Source of the DNA: CAYVVD01 sp964454975
Lineage (GTDB): Bacteria > Bacteroidota > Ignavibacteria > Kapaibacteriales > UBA2268
Reading direction: 5' to 3'
DNA length: 64,000 nt
Assembly: GCA_964454975.1 (NCBI GenBank)
Contig: CAYVVD010000015.1
Location: forward strand, 22,154-86,153
The notes under the pieces are model-generated. The model ran no database searches, was not told the DNA's origin, and was given only the letters and a program-made list of their open reading frames with translations. Positions within the stretch are counted from its first letter, which is position 1, and every line of letters begins with the position of its first letter. The position numbers were made by a program, and so were the translations under genes. Below, piece after piece: positions 10,470 to 19,289 of the stretch.

Positions 10470-11876
10470 CTATTTAAGATTCATACCTGCGTCAAGGAGC
10501 TCATTTACGATGTTGAGATTCTCTGCTTCCGCATAAAACCTGATTAACGGCTCTGTTCCGGATGCACGAATCAACAGCCAGCCGTTTTCAATGATAAACT
10601 TGTAACCGTCCTTAGTATTGATAGATTGAACGTCAAAACGCCCCAGCCTTTTTGGAGCTTTTGCGGATGCTCCGAGGATGTCCTCTTTCTGTTTGGGTGT
10701 CACGTAAACATCCCTGCGCCGGAAACGATGCATGCCAAGTTCATCATCAAGTTCTTTGCATAACTCTTTTAGCGACATCTTCTTTACAGCCATTGCTTCG
10801 AGCAGGAGCATCCCGTTAAACAAGCCATCGCGCTCAGGAATATGTATGATTGTTCCAAGCCCTCCTGATTCTTCACCACCGATGAGGACTATTTCCTCGT
10901 TCATCAATTTTGCCGTGTGTTTAAATCCCACAGGTGTTTCATAGAGCTTGATTTTGTTTTTGGTACAGTATTTATCAACCATTGATGTGAGGGAAACTGT
11001 TTTAACAACTGCGCCACGTTTGTGTTTATTCTCATAAAGGTATTTCAGCAGCATCATGAATACCTTGTGTGCATCCACGAAATTTCCATCTCCATCTACA
11101 ACACCGAGCCTGTCCGCATCCCCGTCTGTTGCTAACCCTACATCATACTTGCCTGATTTTATTCTGTTGATTAACTCCGGCAGGCAATTTTCAATTGGTT
11201 CGGGATGGTCAACATTCCCAAAGCCGGGGTTATGCTCGCCATGGATTTCATCCGCACCGGGTAGTAAATGACTGATTGTCTGAATGCCCGAACCATGCAT
11301 CGGATCATAAATAACTTTAAAACCGGCTTCCTTGATGGCAGCAACATTAATTTTCTTTTTGATATGCCTGACGAAGGGTTCTTTAGCATCAAACAGCTTA
11401 ATCATTTTGCTGTCAATATACTCCTGCACAGATTTTAAATTAATTTGAGGCGGCCTGCCAAGAATTCGGTTAAGGTACTTTTCGAGTTCTTTTACCTGTT
11501 CCGGAGTCGCCGGACCGCCGAAATTGGCCTTTACCTTGTAACCGCTATATTTAGCGGGGTTATGGCTTGCAGTTATTATTACACCAAGGCTGGCGTTTTT
11601 TTGCTTTGTGTGGTAAGATACCTGTGGTGTTGATGATATAGAATCAGTCAGATGTACAAGGATTCCTTCAGATGCGAGCACAGATGCTGTTTCCTCCGCA
11701 AATTCCCTCGAAAGGAATCGCGTGTCATAACCAATAACTACCGAAGGTTGCTCTTCATCTTTAAATTCATTTTTAATAAATCTTGCCGTTGCAAGCGCTA
11801 CGTAGCGGATATTTTCAAATGTAAAGTCCCTGGCAATCAGCCCGCGCCATCCGTCAGTTCCGAATATTATACTCAT
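10470..11876 (-). CDS. Phosphoglucomutase/phosphomannomutase family protein
   Basis: This 468-residue alpha-D-phosphohexomutase interconverts hexose 1- and 6-phosphates in the cytoplasm, feeding glycolysis and envelope sugar synthesis. All four family signatures are present: the phosphoserine loop TASHNP with catalytic Ser104, the Mg2+ site DGDADR (251-256), the sugar-binding GGEESGG (333-339) and the phosphate-binding RASGTEP (437-443). Length is normal for the family. It starts 8 bp after the enolase stop, so the two are almost certainly co-transcribed as a glycolytic pair. The choice between glucose, mannose or glucosamine substrate cannot be made from sequence; PGM/PMM is the safe call. 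Confidence 0.95.
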   Translation of the reverse strand: MSIIFGTDGWRGLIARDFTFENIRYVALATARFIKNEFKDEEQPSVVIGYDTRFLSREFAEETASVLASEGILVHLTDSISSTPQVSYHTKQKNASLGVIITASHNPAKYSGYKVKANFGGPATPEQVKELEKYLNRILGRPPQINLKSVQEYIDSKMIKLFDAKEPFVRHIKKKINVAAIKEAGFKVIYDPMHGSGIQTISHLLPGADEIHGEHNPGFGNVDHPEPIENCLPELINRIKSGKYDVGLATDGDADRLGVVDGDGNFVDAHKVFMMLLKYLYENKHKRGAVVKTVSLTSMVDKYCTKNKIKLYETPVGFKHTAKLMNEEIVLIGGEESGGLGTIIHIPERDGLFNGMLLLEAMAVKKMSLKELCKELDDELGMHRFRRRDVYVTPKQKEDILGASAKAPKRLGRFDVQSINTKDGYKFIIENGWLLIRASGTEPLIRFYAEAENLNIVNELLDAGMNLK

Positions 11877-11884
11877 AGTTTCTC

Positions 11885-13177
11885 CTATTTAACATACCTG
11901 CTAAAAACACTCTTGCCTGCGTAAACAGCGTCTTCACCAAGCTCCTCTTCTATTCGAAGCAGTTGGTTATATTTTGCTACCCTGTCGCTTCGGCTTGGGG
12001 CGCCGGTTTTTATCTGCCCTGCATTTGTTGCTACGGCTATATCAGAGATTGTTACATCTTCAGTTTCGCCGGAGCGATGTGAAATAACCGGGTTGTACAT
12101 ATTGTACTGGCCCATCGAGACAGCTTGCAGGGTTTCGGTAAGTGTTCCAATCTGGTTCACTTTTACAAGGATTGAATTTGCTACTCCTTCGTTAATTCCA
12201 CGTGAAAGGAATTCCGGGTTTGTAACAAAAAGGTCATCACCCACAATTTGGATTTTGCTTCCGAGGCGGTCAGTCATTTTCTTCCATCCTTCCCAGTCGT
12301 TTTCTCCAAGCCCGTCTTCGATTGATATTATAGGATACTTATCGCACATTGAAGCGTACCAGTCAATCATCTGGTCTGTTGAAAGCAGTTCATCGGTTGA
12401 TTTGAACATCTTGTACATGCCATTTTCTATCATTTCGCTGGAAGCAACATCAATCGCAAGGAGTATGTCATCTCCGGGTTTGTAACCTGCCTTTTCGACT
12501 GCTTCGAGAATCACATCGAAAGCTTCTTCATTTGATCTTAGTGAAGGTGCAAAACCACCCTCGTCGCCAACTGCAGTATTATAATTTTTTGATGTTAATA
12601 CTTTTTTCAAATAGTGAAATACTTCAACCCCCATTCTCAGGGCCTCTGAAAAAGTTGGAGCGCCAACAGGCATCACCATAAATTCCTGTATGTCAACTGT
12701 ATTATCCGCATGCTTGCCACCGTTGAGGATGTTCATCATGGGTGTAGGCAGAGTATTTCCGCGCACACCGCCCAGATATTTATAAAGTGGCATAAAATGG
12801 TAATCTGCTGCAGCTTTAGCAGAAGCAAGTGAAACGCCGAGTATAGCATTTGCTCCCAGGCGGGATTTATTGGGAGTGCCGTCGAGTTCGAGAAGAACGC
12901 GGTCAACCTGGGATTGATCGGCTGCATCAAGGCCTTCCAAAGCATCTGCTATTTCGCCATTCACATTTTCAACAGCATTGCTGGTACCCCTTCCAAGGTA
13001 ACGGGATTTATCGCCGTCCCTAAGTTCATGTGCTTCGTGTTCACCTGTGCTGGCGCCCGAAGGAACTGCAGCCCTGCCAAAAGAGCCATCCTCAAGAACA
13101 ACTTCCACTTCAACAGTGGGATTACCGCGGGAATCAAGTATTTCCCTTGCATGTACATCCAAAATAAGTGAGCTCAT
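11885..13177 (-). CDS. eno: Enolase (phosphopyruvate hydratase)
   Basis: A full-length 430-residue enolase converts 2-phosphoglycerate to phosphoenolpyruvate with two Mg2+ ions. Visible signatures include the N-terminal 'ILDSRGNPTVEVEV', the flexible loop 'PSGASTGEHEA' (39-49), the metal-ligand segments 'SIEDGL' and 'VGDDLFVTN', the 'LVKVNQIGT' strand with catalytic Lys, and the C-terminal 'SHRSGETED' signature. It precedes the phosphohexomutase gene by 8 bp. The stop of the pterin dehydratase gene lies 20 bp upstream, so all three may share a transcript. Confidence 0.98.
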   Translation of the reverse strand: MSSLILDVHAREILDSRGNPTVEVEVVLEDGSFGRAAVPSGASTGEHEAHELRDGDKSRYLGRGTSNAVENVNGEIADALEGLDAADQSQVDRVLLELDGTPNKSRLGANAILGVSLASAKAAADYHFMPLYKYLGGVRGNTLPTPMMNILNGGKHADNTVDIQEFMVMPVGAPTFSEALRMGVEVFHYLKKVLTSKNYNTAVGDEGGFAPSLRSNEEAFDVILEAVEKAGYKPGDDILLAIDVASSEMIENGMYKMFKSTDELLSTDQMIDWYASMCDKYPIISIEDGLGENDWEGWKKMTDRLGSKIQIVGDDLFVTNPEFLSRGINEGVANSILVKVNQIGTLTETLQAVSMGQYNMYNPVISHRSGETEDVTISDIAVATNAGQIKTGAPSRSDRVAKYNQLLRIEEELGEDAVYAGKSVFSRYVK

Positions 13178-13197
13178 CCTAATTCCTTAATAGATTG

Positions 13198-13491
13198 TTA
13201 ATATTTGAGGTCTTCTATTTTTTGTGCCAATTCGAAGTCAAGTTCAGTAAGCCCGCCCTGGTCGTGAGTCGAAAGCGAAATGCGTACCTTATTCCAGCCA
13301 TAAATGAGAATATCGGGGTGGTGATCCATCGCTTCGGCGAGAACTGCGATCGCATTTACAATGCCCAAAGCAGCCGCAAAATTGGATGCAACCATTTCAC
13401 GCCTTATAATCTTGCCTTCGCGGTTCCAGGTTGGGAATTTATCTAATTTTTTAATTGTTTCATCTTCGGAAAGCAAAGGAGGCCTTGCCAT
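13198..13491 (-). CDS. 4a-hydroxytetrahydrobiopterin dehydratase (pterin-4a-carbinolamine dehydratase)
   Basis: This 97-residue protein carries the PCD/DCoH signature: 'MDHHPDI' (His57, His58, Asp60), then 'NKVRISLSTHDQGGLTELD' with His76. The enzyme dehydrates 4a-carbinolamine pterin and so recycles the cofactor of aromatic amino-acid hydroxylases. No hydroxylase gene is nearby; PCD homologues also occur in such genomes with pterin-related roles that are not defined. Length is typical. It sits directly upstream of enolase on the same strand and just after the thioredoxin terminator. Confidence 0.93.
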   Translation of the reverse strand: MARPPLLSEDETIKKLDKFPTWNREGKIIRREMVASNFAAALGIVNAIAVLAEAMDHHPDILIYGWNKVRISLSTHDQGGLTELDFELAQKIEDLKY

Positions 13492-13514
13492 ATATATCTC
13501 CTTTATTATTCAAC

Positions 13515-13546
13515 AAAAAAAGTCCCGTAAAAATTTATTACGGGAC
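13515..13546 (-). terminator. Rho-independent terminator of trxA
   Basis: GTCCCGTAA (13522-13530) and TTACGGGAC (13538-13546) form a 9-bp stem with a 7-nt loop. Read on the minus strand it is followed by seven Ts. It lies 41 nt after the thioredoxin stop and upstream of the PCD gene, separating the two units. Confidence 0.9.
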
Positions 13547-13586
13547 ATGTTCAAATAACTAAAGCAAAATAGTCAAAACAAACAGA

Positions 13587-13913
13587 TTAGGAAACATGTA
13601 ATTCAAGTTTTTCAACGATTTGTTGTTTTGGCACGGCGCCGATAATTGTATCCACTACCTCTCCACCCTTGAAAATAAGGATAGTCGGTATTGAACGTAT
13701 ACCGTATTGCATAGCTGTCTGCTGGTTGTTATCAACATCGAGCTTGCAAATTTTAGCTTTGCCGTCGTATTCATTTGCCAGTTCTTCAACTATCGGGGCA
13801 ATCATTCTGCAGGGTCCGCACCAGGCCGCCCAGAAATCAATAAGCACCGGGTTGTCTGCTTTGATTACCTCAATGTCAAAATTATCATCAGTAACGTGCA
13901 TCGGTTGAGACAT
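13587..13913 (-). CDS. trxA: Thioredoxin
   Basis: A classic 108-residue thioredoxin with the redox motif WCGPCRM (Cys32, Cys35), preceded by 'VLIDFWAA' and followed by the cis-Pro segment 'IRSIPTILIF'. There is no signal peptide, so it acts in the cytoplasm as a disulfide reductase for enzymes such as ribonucleotide reductase, receiving electrons from thioredoxin reductase (not in this window). It is a single-gene unit bounded by the terminator at 13515-13546 and a 440-bp non-coding region upstream. Confidence 0.97.
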   Translation of the reverse strand: MSQPMHVTDDNFDIEVIKADNPVLIDFWAAWCGPCRMIAPIVEELANEYDGKAKICKLDVDNNQQTAMQYGIRSIPTILIFKGGEVVDTIIGAVPKQQIVEKLELHVS

Positions 13914-14356
13914 AATAAAGGCTCCTTAAACTTAATCTATCTTACAAAATTAAAAAATGTCGTCAATCAGTTAATACGAATAATTGGAAAAAAGGCGAAT
14001 AATGCAACCCCTTATTTTAGTATGATTAAATATTAATTTTTTTAGTGTTTATGTTTGGAATACTTTTTTCTATGGGACCAATGTGATTAATATTTTTTAA
14101 GTAAATCTATCTTACTGTATTTAATTTCCTGACGGGAATTCCTTGTTCATCCTTTAAAGGATCCCTAAAATAGTGATACAGGAAATTAAATGTGGAAAGC
14201 GGGACGGTAATTAAATAATATGATAATAATGATAATGACATGGATTTTTGAACTCTACCTAATTGATTAATTAATTTTCATTATGTTAGAAATTATATTC
14301 CTTTTTCTTTATATTTAATCACTCCAAATGTATCATTCCCTAAAAATGAGGTCGGC
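13914..14356. other. Intergenic A+T-rich region between divergent trxA and a coiled-coil gene
   Basis: No convincing gene is visible in these 443 bp. They must hold the promoters of trxA (minus) and of the 14357 gene (plus). The only structured element is the inverted repeat at 14119-14191, listed separately. Confidence 0.6.
14119..14191. repeat. 73-bp element with 13-bp perfect terminal inverted repeats
   Basis: ATTTAATTTCCTG (14119-14131) is exactly mirrored by CAGGAAATTAAAT (14179-14191) around 47 bp that contain the smaller palindrome CCTTTAAAGG. No ORF and no T-run. It could be a miniature mobile element or a cruciform regulatory site. Confidence 0.6.
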
Positions 14357-15034
14357 TTGAACAGAATTCATGGTATTGTAGTATTAATTATTCTTTTCTC
14401 CGTTATTTGTGCAGCACAATTCCCAAGTTTCGACAAAGCAAAAAAGGCGATTAAAACAATTGATGAGCCTGAAAAAGCAATTGATGATGTTGACAAGTTA
14501 AATTCCGAACTACAACGGCTGAAAAAAGAAAAAATGGAGCTTGAAAGCCAGATTGAGCGAATACGGCGAACAGTTAGGGAAGAACTGACAAACTCTGAAC
14601 AGGACGTTAAAACAGAATTGAATGATGCAAAAACACGTGTAAAATCTTCTATCGATGAAACCCTTGCCGGTATAAAAACAGACTTCACAAGTAAACGCGA
14701 CAGCGCATTTAATACATTCACTCAAAACATCCAACGGATTGAGAACCAATTCGAGGATTCCAAACGCGGCCTCGAATATGAGTATAAATCAAAGCTCGAG
14801 AACCTTAGGTCCGGTATTGACAGCGAAATAAATGCCGAAAAGGACAGGCTCAACATATCAATCCAAACTGCAATTGATGATGCCAACACAAAGCTTTCGG
14901 ATGTTGAAACTAACCTGCAAAACGAGATAACAAAGTCCGAAACTGAGATTGATACACGTTTGCAGCAGGCACATGAAAAAGTGAACAGTGAGATTGACCT
15001 GCTCAACTCGCTGCTTGTTCCTGAAATCGAATAG
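14357..15034 (+). CDS. Secreted coiled-coil protein of unknown function
   Basis: 225 residues from a TTG start, the only workable one: the ATG at 14347 reads into a stop after four codons. A TGAGGT ribosome site sits just upstream. A signal peptide (hydrophobic 'IVVLIILFSVICAA') is followed by an almost uninterrupted Lys/Glu/Asp/Asn-rich heptad pattern from about residue 40 to the end, with no Cys. This predicts a long periplasmic or surface coiled coil. It ends 30 bp before the Cys-rich gene at 15065, so they probably form an operon and may interact. I do not recognise the family. Confidence 0.75.
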   Translation: MNRIHGIVVLIILFSVICAAQFPSFDKAKKAIKTIDEPEKAIDDVDKLNSELQRLKKEKMELESQIERIRRTVREELTNSEQDVKTELNDAKTRVKSSIDETLAGIKTDFTSKRDSAFNTFTQNIQRIENQFEDSKRGLEYEYKSKLENLRSGIDSEINAEKDRLNISIQTAIDDANTKLSDVETNLQNEITKSETEIDTRLQQAHEKVNSEIDLLNSLLVPEIE

Positions 15035-15064
15035 CTCTTTTATCAATCTTTAACGAGGTATGCA

Positions 15065-16132
15065 ATGCATTTAAGAATTGCCGCAATGATTTTTGCAACT
15101 TTAATAATGCTTTCAGGAATTGCTCATGCAGAAGACAGGTCTAAAATTACTGTTGTAGGAAAATCAAGCGAAGCTGATTTGAGAAAAAACCTGCCTTCGG
15201 ACGCAACGTTAACCAAAAAAGGGACAGACAGCAAAACAGGCCTTACAACCTGGGAAATAACCGGCGCAAAAGCAAGTGATGTTTCAAAAATTCATCGTAC
15301 AAAAGGAATCAACTCAGCTATAGATCATGGCGAAGAGGAATTCACCACACAACAGCTAAGGGATCTTGCTGCAGTGGGCGAAGCTATTCTTGCACTTGCT
15401 GCCCATGATGGCTGGCGCTATACCGGTTCAAAGTGGGAAAAATCAAGGGGAGGTACCTTTGCACCCAACCCAAGACCCAAAGACAAAAAAGTGGAAATGT
15501 GCTGGGTATGTAACGACTGTGGTTCCCCACCTAACTACCCGCCTTACCCCGGCCCTGAAAAAAATCTCTGTAAAAAAGACCCGGGTTGGGACGATGCATG
15601 GAACGATTATCAGAAAAAAGCGGCTCTCGAAGCGGCATTGCAAATTGCTGTTGAAAAGCTTGGCAAGTGGTATAACTTTAAGAGTGCTGCAAAGCTTGTA
15701 AAAGATATTGGGAAAGCGGCTTCACTGCTAATTCCCATACCGGGAAGTTCATTTGCTGTTGGAACACTCATATTTGTAGCTGAGATGGTAGCAGAAGGTG
15801 TTATGGATGCTCTGATGGACAGCTTCCTTGAATCAATTGGCTTCCCGGATGGGATCAACTCATTGGCTGCTGCCAAATTCGCACTTGACAAAGCGACAAA
15901 AGCCAATCAGGAGGCATACAAAAAATGGGACGCCATGCGCAAGGCTTACATAGATTGCATTAACAAGAATCAGAAGGCAGGTACACTCGCCAAAGACAAA
16001 GAAGAAGCCGATGCCAGCAAACAGGCTATCCAGGATTGGCTGAACGGTGTCGACAAATACCTTGACGATTACGAAAAGTGGGAAAAATGCTACTATGCAC
16101 CGGATCGATGCAAGTGGGTTCAGTGTAAATAG
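15065..16132 (+). CDS. Secreted Cys-rich protein of unknown function
   Basis: 355 residues with a signal peptide (core at about 5-19, probable cleavage after 'AHA', residue 22). Eight Cys occur in the mature part: a cluster CWVCNDC (146, 149, 152) with Cys169 flanking a Pro/Tyr-rich linker, then Cys298 and a C-terminal group (342, 349, 354). That spacing suggests disulfides or a metal site. Residues about 205-260 are hydrophobic and helical ('SLLIPIPGSSFAVGTLIF'), possibly membrane-inserting. A Lys-rich helical segment follows. No family recognised. It shares an operon-like arrangement with the coiled-coil gene upstream and is closed by a terminator. Confidence 0.75.
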   Translation: MHLRIAAMIFATLIMLSGIAHAEDRSKITVVGKSSEADLRKNLPSDATLTKKGTDSKTGLTTWEITGAKASDVSKIHRTKGINSAIDHGEEEFTTQQLRDLAAVGEAILALAAHDGWRYTGSKWEKSRGGTFAPNPRPKDKKVEMCWVCNDCGSPPNYPPYPGPEKNLCKKDPGWDDAWNDYQKKAALEAALQIAVEKLGKWYNFKSAAKLVKDIGKAASLLIPIPGSSFAVGTLIFVAEMVAEGVMDALMDSFLESIGFPDGINSLAAAKFALDKATKANQEAYKKWDAMRKAYIDCINKNQKAGTLAKDKEEADASKQAIQDWLNGVDKYLDDYEKWEKCYYAPDRCKWVQCK

Positions 16133-16154
16133 CTGAAAAGTTTCATAATTATAA

Positions 16155-16188
16155 AAGCCGGCCCTGCAATTTGCGGGGCCTGTTTTTG
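16155..16188 (+). terminator. Probable terminator after the Cys-rich secreted gene
   Basis: GGCCCTG (16160-16166) can pair with CGGGGCC (16174-16180, one wobble), followed by TGTTTTTGTTT. It lies 22 nt past the stop codon at 16132. Confidence 0.75.
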
Positions 16189-16259
16189 TTTCTGATACGC
16201 ATCTATTAATCGCCTCTACGGAATCTTTCACTCTAATAATCAATATATTTGAGGATTAG

Positions 16260-16502
16260 ATGAACAAGATATTTCTACTTGCAATCCTGCTTTATGTTAC
16301 TGGTACTAGCGTAGTTGGTTCTCCTTCCTTCCCTACAACAGGCGGCGCTTATGACGAAACACATAACCGGGGTTCGGATGGTTTTATCACGATAATAGAT
16401 TTACCTTTGATAATCCCATCTTTTACGGAGTGGGCTGCTATTTTGCTCCGAGCGTTAATTGTTTCAGGCGGAGTGTGGTATGTAATCAGGCGCTTTGTTT
16501 AA
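16260..16502 (+). CDS. Small exported protein with IPTL-CTERM-like tail
   Basis: 80 residues: a signal peptide (hydrophobic residues 4-20), a short Gly/Thr/Asp-rich middle, then 'IIPSFTEWAAILL', a hydrophobic helix and a terminal 'IRRF' (residues 51-79). The order Pro-x-x-x-Glu-Trp, transmembrane helix, Arg pair is the layout of the IPTL-CTERM sorting signal (consensus IPTLSEW, helix, RRR). If correct, the mature product is only about 30 residues. GAGGAT just upstream could be a ribosome site. It is preceded by a terminator, so it is its own unit. Confidence 0.65.
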   Translation: MNKIFLLAILLYVTGTSVVGSPSFPTTGGAYDETHNRGSDGFITIIDLPLIIPSFTEWAAILLRALIVSGGVWYVIRRFV

Positions 16503-16520
16503 ATAATAATTCTGGAATAT

Positions 16521-16544
16521 AGAGACGCAAAATCGTGCGTCTCT
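16521..16544. repeat. Hairpin, 9-bp perfect inverted repeat
   Basis: AGAGACGCA (16521-16529) pairs with TGCGTCTCT (16536-16544) around a 6-nt loop, immediately upstream of a T-tailed hairpin. It may be the first half of a double terminator, or a dispersed palindromic repeat. Confidence 0.6.
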
Positions 16545-16548
16545 ACCG

Positions 16549-16580
16549 AAAACAATAGTTTTTCAGGCTATTGTTTTTTT
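16549..16580 (+). terminator. Terminator after the IPTL-like gene
   Basis: AAAACAATAG (16549-16558) and CTATTGTTTT (16568-16577) form a 10-bp stem with a 9-nt loop and a continuous T-run to 16580. It lies about 45 nt after the stop codon at 16502. Confidence 0.85.
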
Positions 16581-16756
16581 GAATCGCCTGGGATGTTTGA
16601 TTATAACGGATGCTTCGCTCCATCGCCATTGGACGGGACACAACGCTTAGTATGACTTTTGGAAAATTGCACAAAAGCACATCAATATCCCTTCCTCTGT
16701 CTCGTGATTTTTTAGTAAGTTGAATTGCTAAAATTGAACTAATCTAAGGTGGCGAC

Positions 16757-19007
16757 ATGATTTTTGACCTCGACATGATTAAAAAAGTCTATTCCGAGTT
16801 TGCTGGTAAAGTTGACAAAGCCAAACAAGTTGCAGGCAAGCCGTTTACGCTTGCCGAGAAGATTCTATATGCTCATCTATGGTATGATGTTTCTAAGGAA
16901 TTTATTCGTGCAAAAGATTATGTAAATTTTGCACTTGACCGCGTTGCAATGCAGGACGCAACAGCGCAGATGGCTCTGTTACAGTTCATGATGGCCGGCA
17001 AACCGCGAACTGCAGTTCCTTCTACAGTGCACTGCGACCACCTTATTCTTGCCAAAGTCGGCGCATACAAGGATATGCAGGATTCACTGAACATGAACAA
17101 CGAAGTCTTCAGCTTTCTCGAATCAGTATCAAATAAATATGGCATCGGTTTCTGGAAGCCGGGTGCAGGAATTATTCACCAGGTGATATTGGAGAACTAT
17201 GCATTCCCAGGCGGAATGATGATTGGAACCGACTCGCATACTGTTAATGCAGGCGGCCTTGGAATGCTGGCTATAGGAGTTGGCGGCGCTGATGCCGTTG
17301 ATGTAATGGCAGGCATGCCCTGGGAATTACGCTGGCCTAAGCTTATCGGTGTTAAGCTTACAGGCAGGATGAACGGCTGGACCGCTGCAAAGGATGTTAT
17401 TCTTAAGGTGGCCGGTATTCTCACTGTTAAAGGAGGCACCGGAGCTATAGTAGAATACTTTGGCCCGGGCGCAGAATCCATCTCCTGCACTGGCAAGGGT
17501 ACGATATGCAATATGGGCGCTGAAATTGGAGCCACTACATCAACTTTCGGTTATGACCGGAAAATGTACGACTACCTTGCCGCTACCGGCAGAAAAGAAG
17601 TAGCAGACCTGGCAAACGAGCTTTCAGATTATCTGAAAGCTGACCCTGAAGTATGGGAAAACCCTGAAAATTACTTCGATGAAGTGATTGAAATAAACCT
17701 TTCTGAGCTGGAACCGCATGTAAACGGGCCGTTCACTCCCGACCTGGCAACGCCTATTTCCGAGTTTGCCGACAAAGTAAAAGCAAATAACTGGCCCGAA
17801 AAACTGGAAGTTGGGCTTATCGGTTCATGCACAAACTCCTCCTACGAGGATATTTCCCGAGCGGCATCTGTTGCTCAGCAGGCAATTGACAAGAATCTGA
17901 AAGTAAAATCCGAGTACACTATCACACCCGGCTCTGAGCAGGTGCGCTATACAATTGACAGGGATGGTTTTATAAAAGTATTTGAGAATATCGGCGGCGT
18001 AGTGCTTGCAAATGCCTGCGGGCCATGCATAGGCCAGTGGGCGAGGCATGGCGCTGACAAGAAGGAGAAAAACTCCATCATTACTTCCTTCAACAGGAAT
18101 TTTGCCAAGCGCAACGATGGCAATCCTAATACACATGGATTCGTAGCTTCGCCCGAGCTTGTTACTGCAATGGCAATTTCCGGCTCTATGCTCTTCAACC
18201 CTTTGAAGGACAAGCTCATAAACGAAAACGGTGAAGAAGTGATGCTCGAAGAACCGCATGGCGAGGAACTTCCTTCTGCAGGATTTGACGTGGGAGACCC
18301 AGGCTTCCTCGCTCCCGNNNNNNNNNNAAGTCGTAGTAAAATCCGATTCAGAAAGGCTGCAACTACTCACACCTTTTGAACCCTGGGACGGTAATGATTT
18401 TACAGGCTTGAAGCTGCTAATCAAAGCTAAGGGAAAATGCACCACCGACCACATTTCAATGGCTGGCCCGTGGTTACGATACAGGGGGCATCTTGACAAT
18501 ATCTCAAACAATATGCTTACAGGCGCAATAAATTTTGCTAACGACAAGGCAGATTCAGTAAAAAATCAGCTTACAGGTGAATATGGCTCTGTGCCTGAAG
18601 TGCAGCGACACTATAAGGCAGAGGGAATTGGCACTGTTGTAGTAGGCGATGAAAACTACGGAGAGGGTTCATCACGCGAGCACGCCGCAATGGAGCCGCG
18701 CTACCTCGGTGTTAAGGCGGTAATTGTGCGTTCATTTGCACGCATCCACGAAACAAACCTGAAAAAGCAGGGTATGCTTGCATGCACATTTGCCGACACG
18801 GCTGATTACGACAAGGTGCTGGAAGACGACACGATTGAAATTCACGGACTGAAAGAATTTGCCCCTGACAGGCAGTTGACGATGATACTCCACCATGCAG
18901 ACAGAAGCAGCGACGAAGTAAAAATGAACCACAGCTACAACGAGACACAAATCTCCTGGTTCAGGGCTGGCTCCGCGCTCAACCTGATTAGGGCAATGAA
19001 TAAGTAG
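16757..19007 (+). CDS. Aconitate hydratase, interrupted by an assembly gap
   Basis: A TCA-cycle enzyme interconverting citrate and isocitrate through a [4Fe-4S] cluster. The cluster ligands are Cys358 (in 'GSCTNSSYED'), Cys421 and Cys424 (in 'NACGPCIGQ'); the same numbers are used for the bovine mitochondrial enzyme, which fits this subfamily of roughly 750-780 residues. The swivel domain resumes after the gap with 'KGKCTTDHIS' and 'YGEGSSREHAA'. The frame before the gap (from 16757) and after it (to 19007) differ by one because ten Ns at 18318-18327 stand for a gap of unknown length. I read this as one intact gene, not a frameshift. A ribosome site AAGGTGG lies just before the ATG. Confidence 0.95.
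18318..18327. other. Assembly gap (10 N)
   Basis: Ten consecutive Ns inside the aconitase gene, between the 'DPGFLAP' segment and 'VVVKSDSERLQ'. Family alignment suggests that only a few residues are missing. The N count does not preserve the reading frame, so it is a placeholder. Confidence 0.99.
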
Positions 19008-19017
19008 AGAAATGTTT

Positions 19018-19053
19018 GTGTGTCACACTGAGCGGAGTCCGGGTGTGACACAC
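19018..19053. repeat. 11-bp perfect inverted repeat after aconitase
   Basis: GTGTGTCACAC (19018-19028) is mirrored by GTGTGACACAC (19043-19053) across 14 nt. It begins 10 nt after the aconitase stop. It lacks a T-run, so it may be a Rho-dependent or mRNA-end hairpin, or a fragment of a dispersed repeat. It lies at the left edge of the CRISPR-Cas13b cassette. Confidence 0.65.
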
Positions 19054-19108
19054 AGCCAATTTACAACCTGCTTGGCACAATGCTGTGCATAGTCAAAACA
19101 TCCATCCA

Positions 19109-19145
19109 GTCATTCTGACCCCGCCTTTGGCGGGCAAGATTCCGG
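19109..19145. repeat. Degraded copy of a dispersed palindromic repeat
   Basis: GTCATTC, then CCCGCC-TTT-GGCGGG (19120-19134), then AAGATTCC. This is the same order of elements (GTCATTC, CG-rich hairpin, GATTC/GAATC) as in the inner part of the element at 10296-10444. Confidence 0.5.
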
Positions 19146-19261
19146 TAGCAGCACTGCAAATCCTGTATTAAGTAAACTGGGGCTTGTTTTGATGTTAGGT
19201 AATAAAGTATCATTAATCCAACTCTTTTGGTTCTGCACTTTTATTTAAGAGAATTATTCGA

Positions 19262-19267
19262 TATAAT
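19262..19267 (+). promoter_or_regulatory. Possible -10 box for cas13b
   Basis: TATAAT occurs 22 nt before the ATG of cas13b in a very A+T-rich stretch. No good -35 box is seen at the right distance (TTTTAT only), and no Shine-Dalgarno sequence precedes the start. The assignment is tentative. Confidence 0.3.
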
Positions 19268-19289
19268 TGCTACATCTACAAATTTATGA

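Noticed and set aside
17825..18547. Long minus-strand ORF opposite aconitase
   Set aside because: It crosses the N gap and is antisense to a well-supported enzyme; no protein features.
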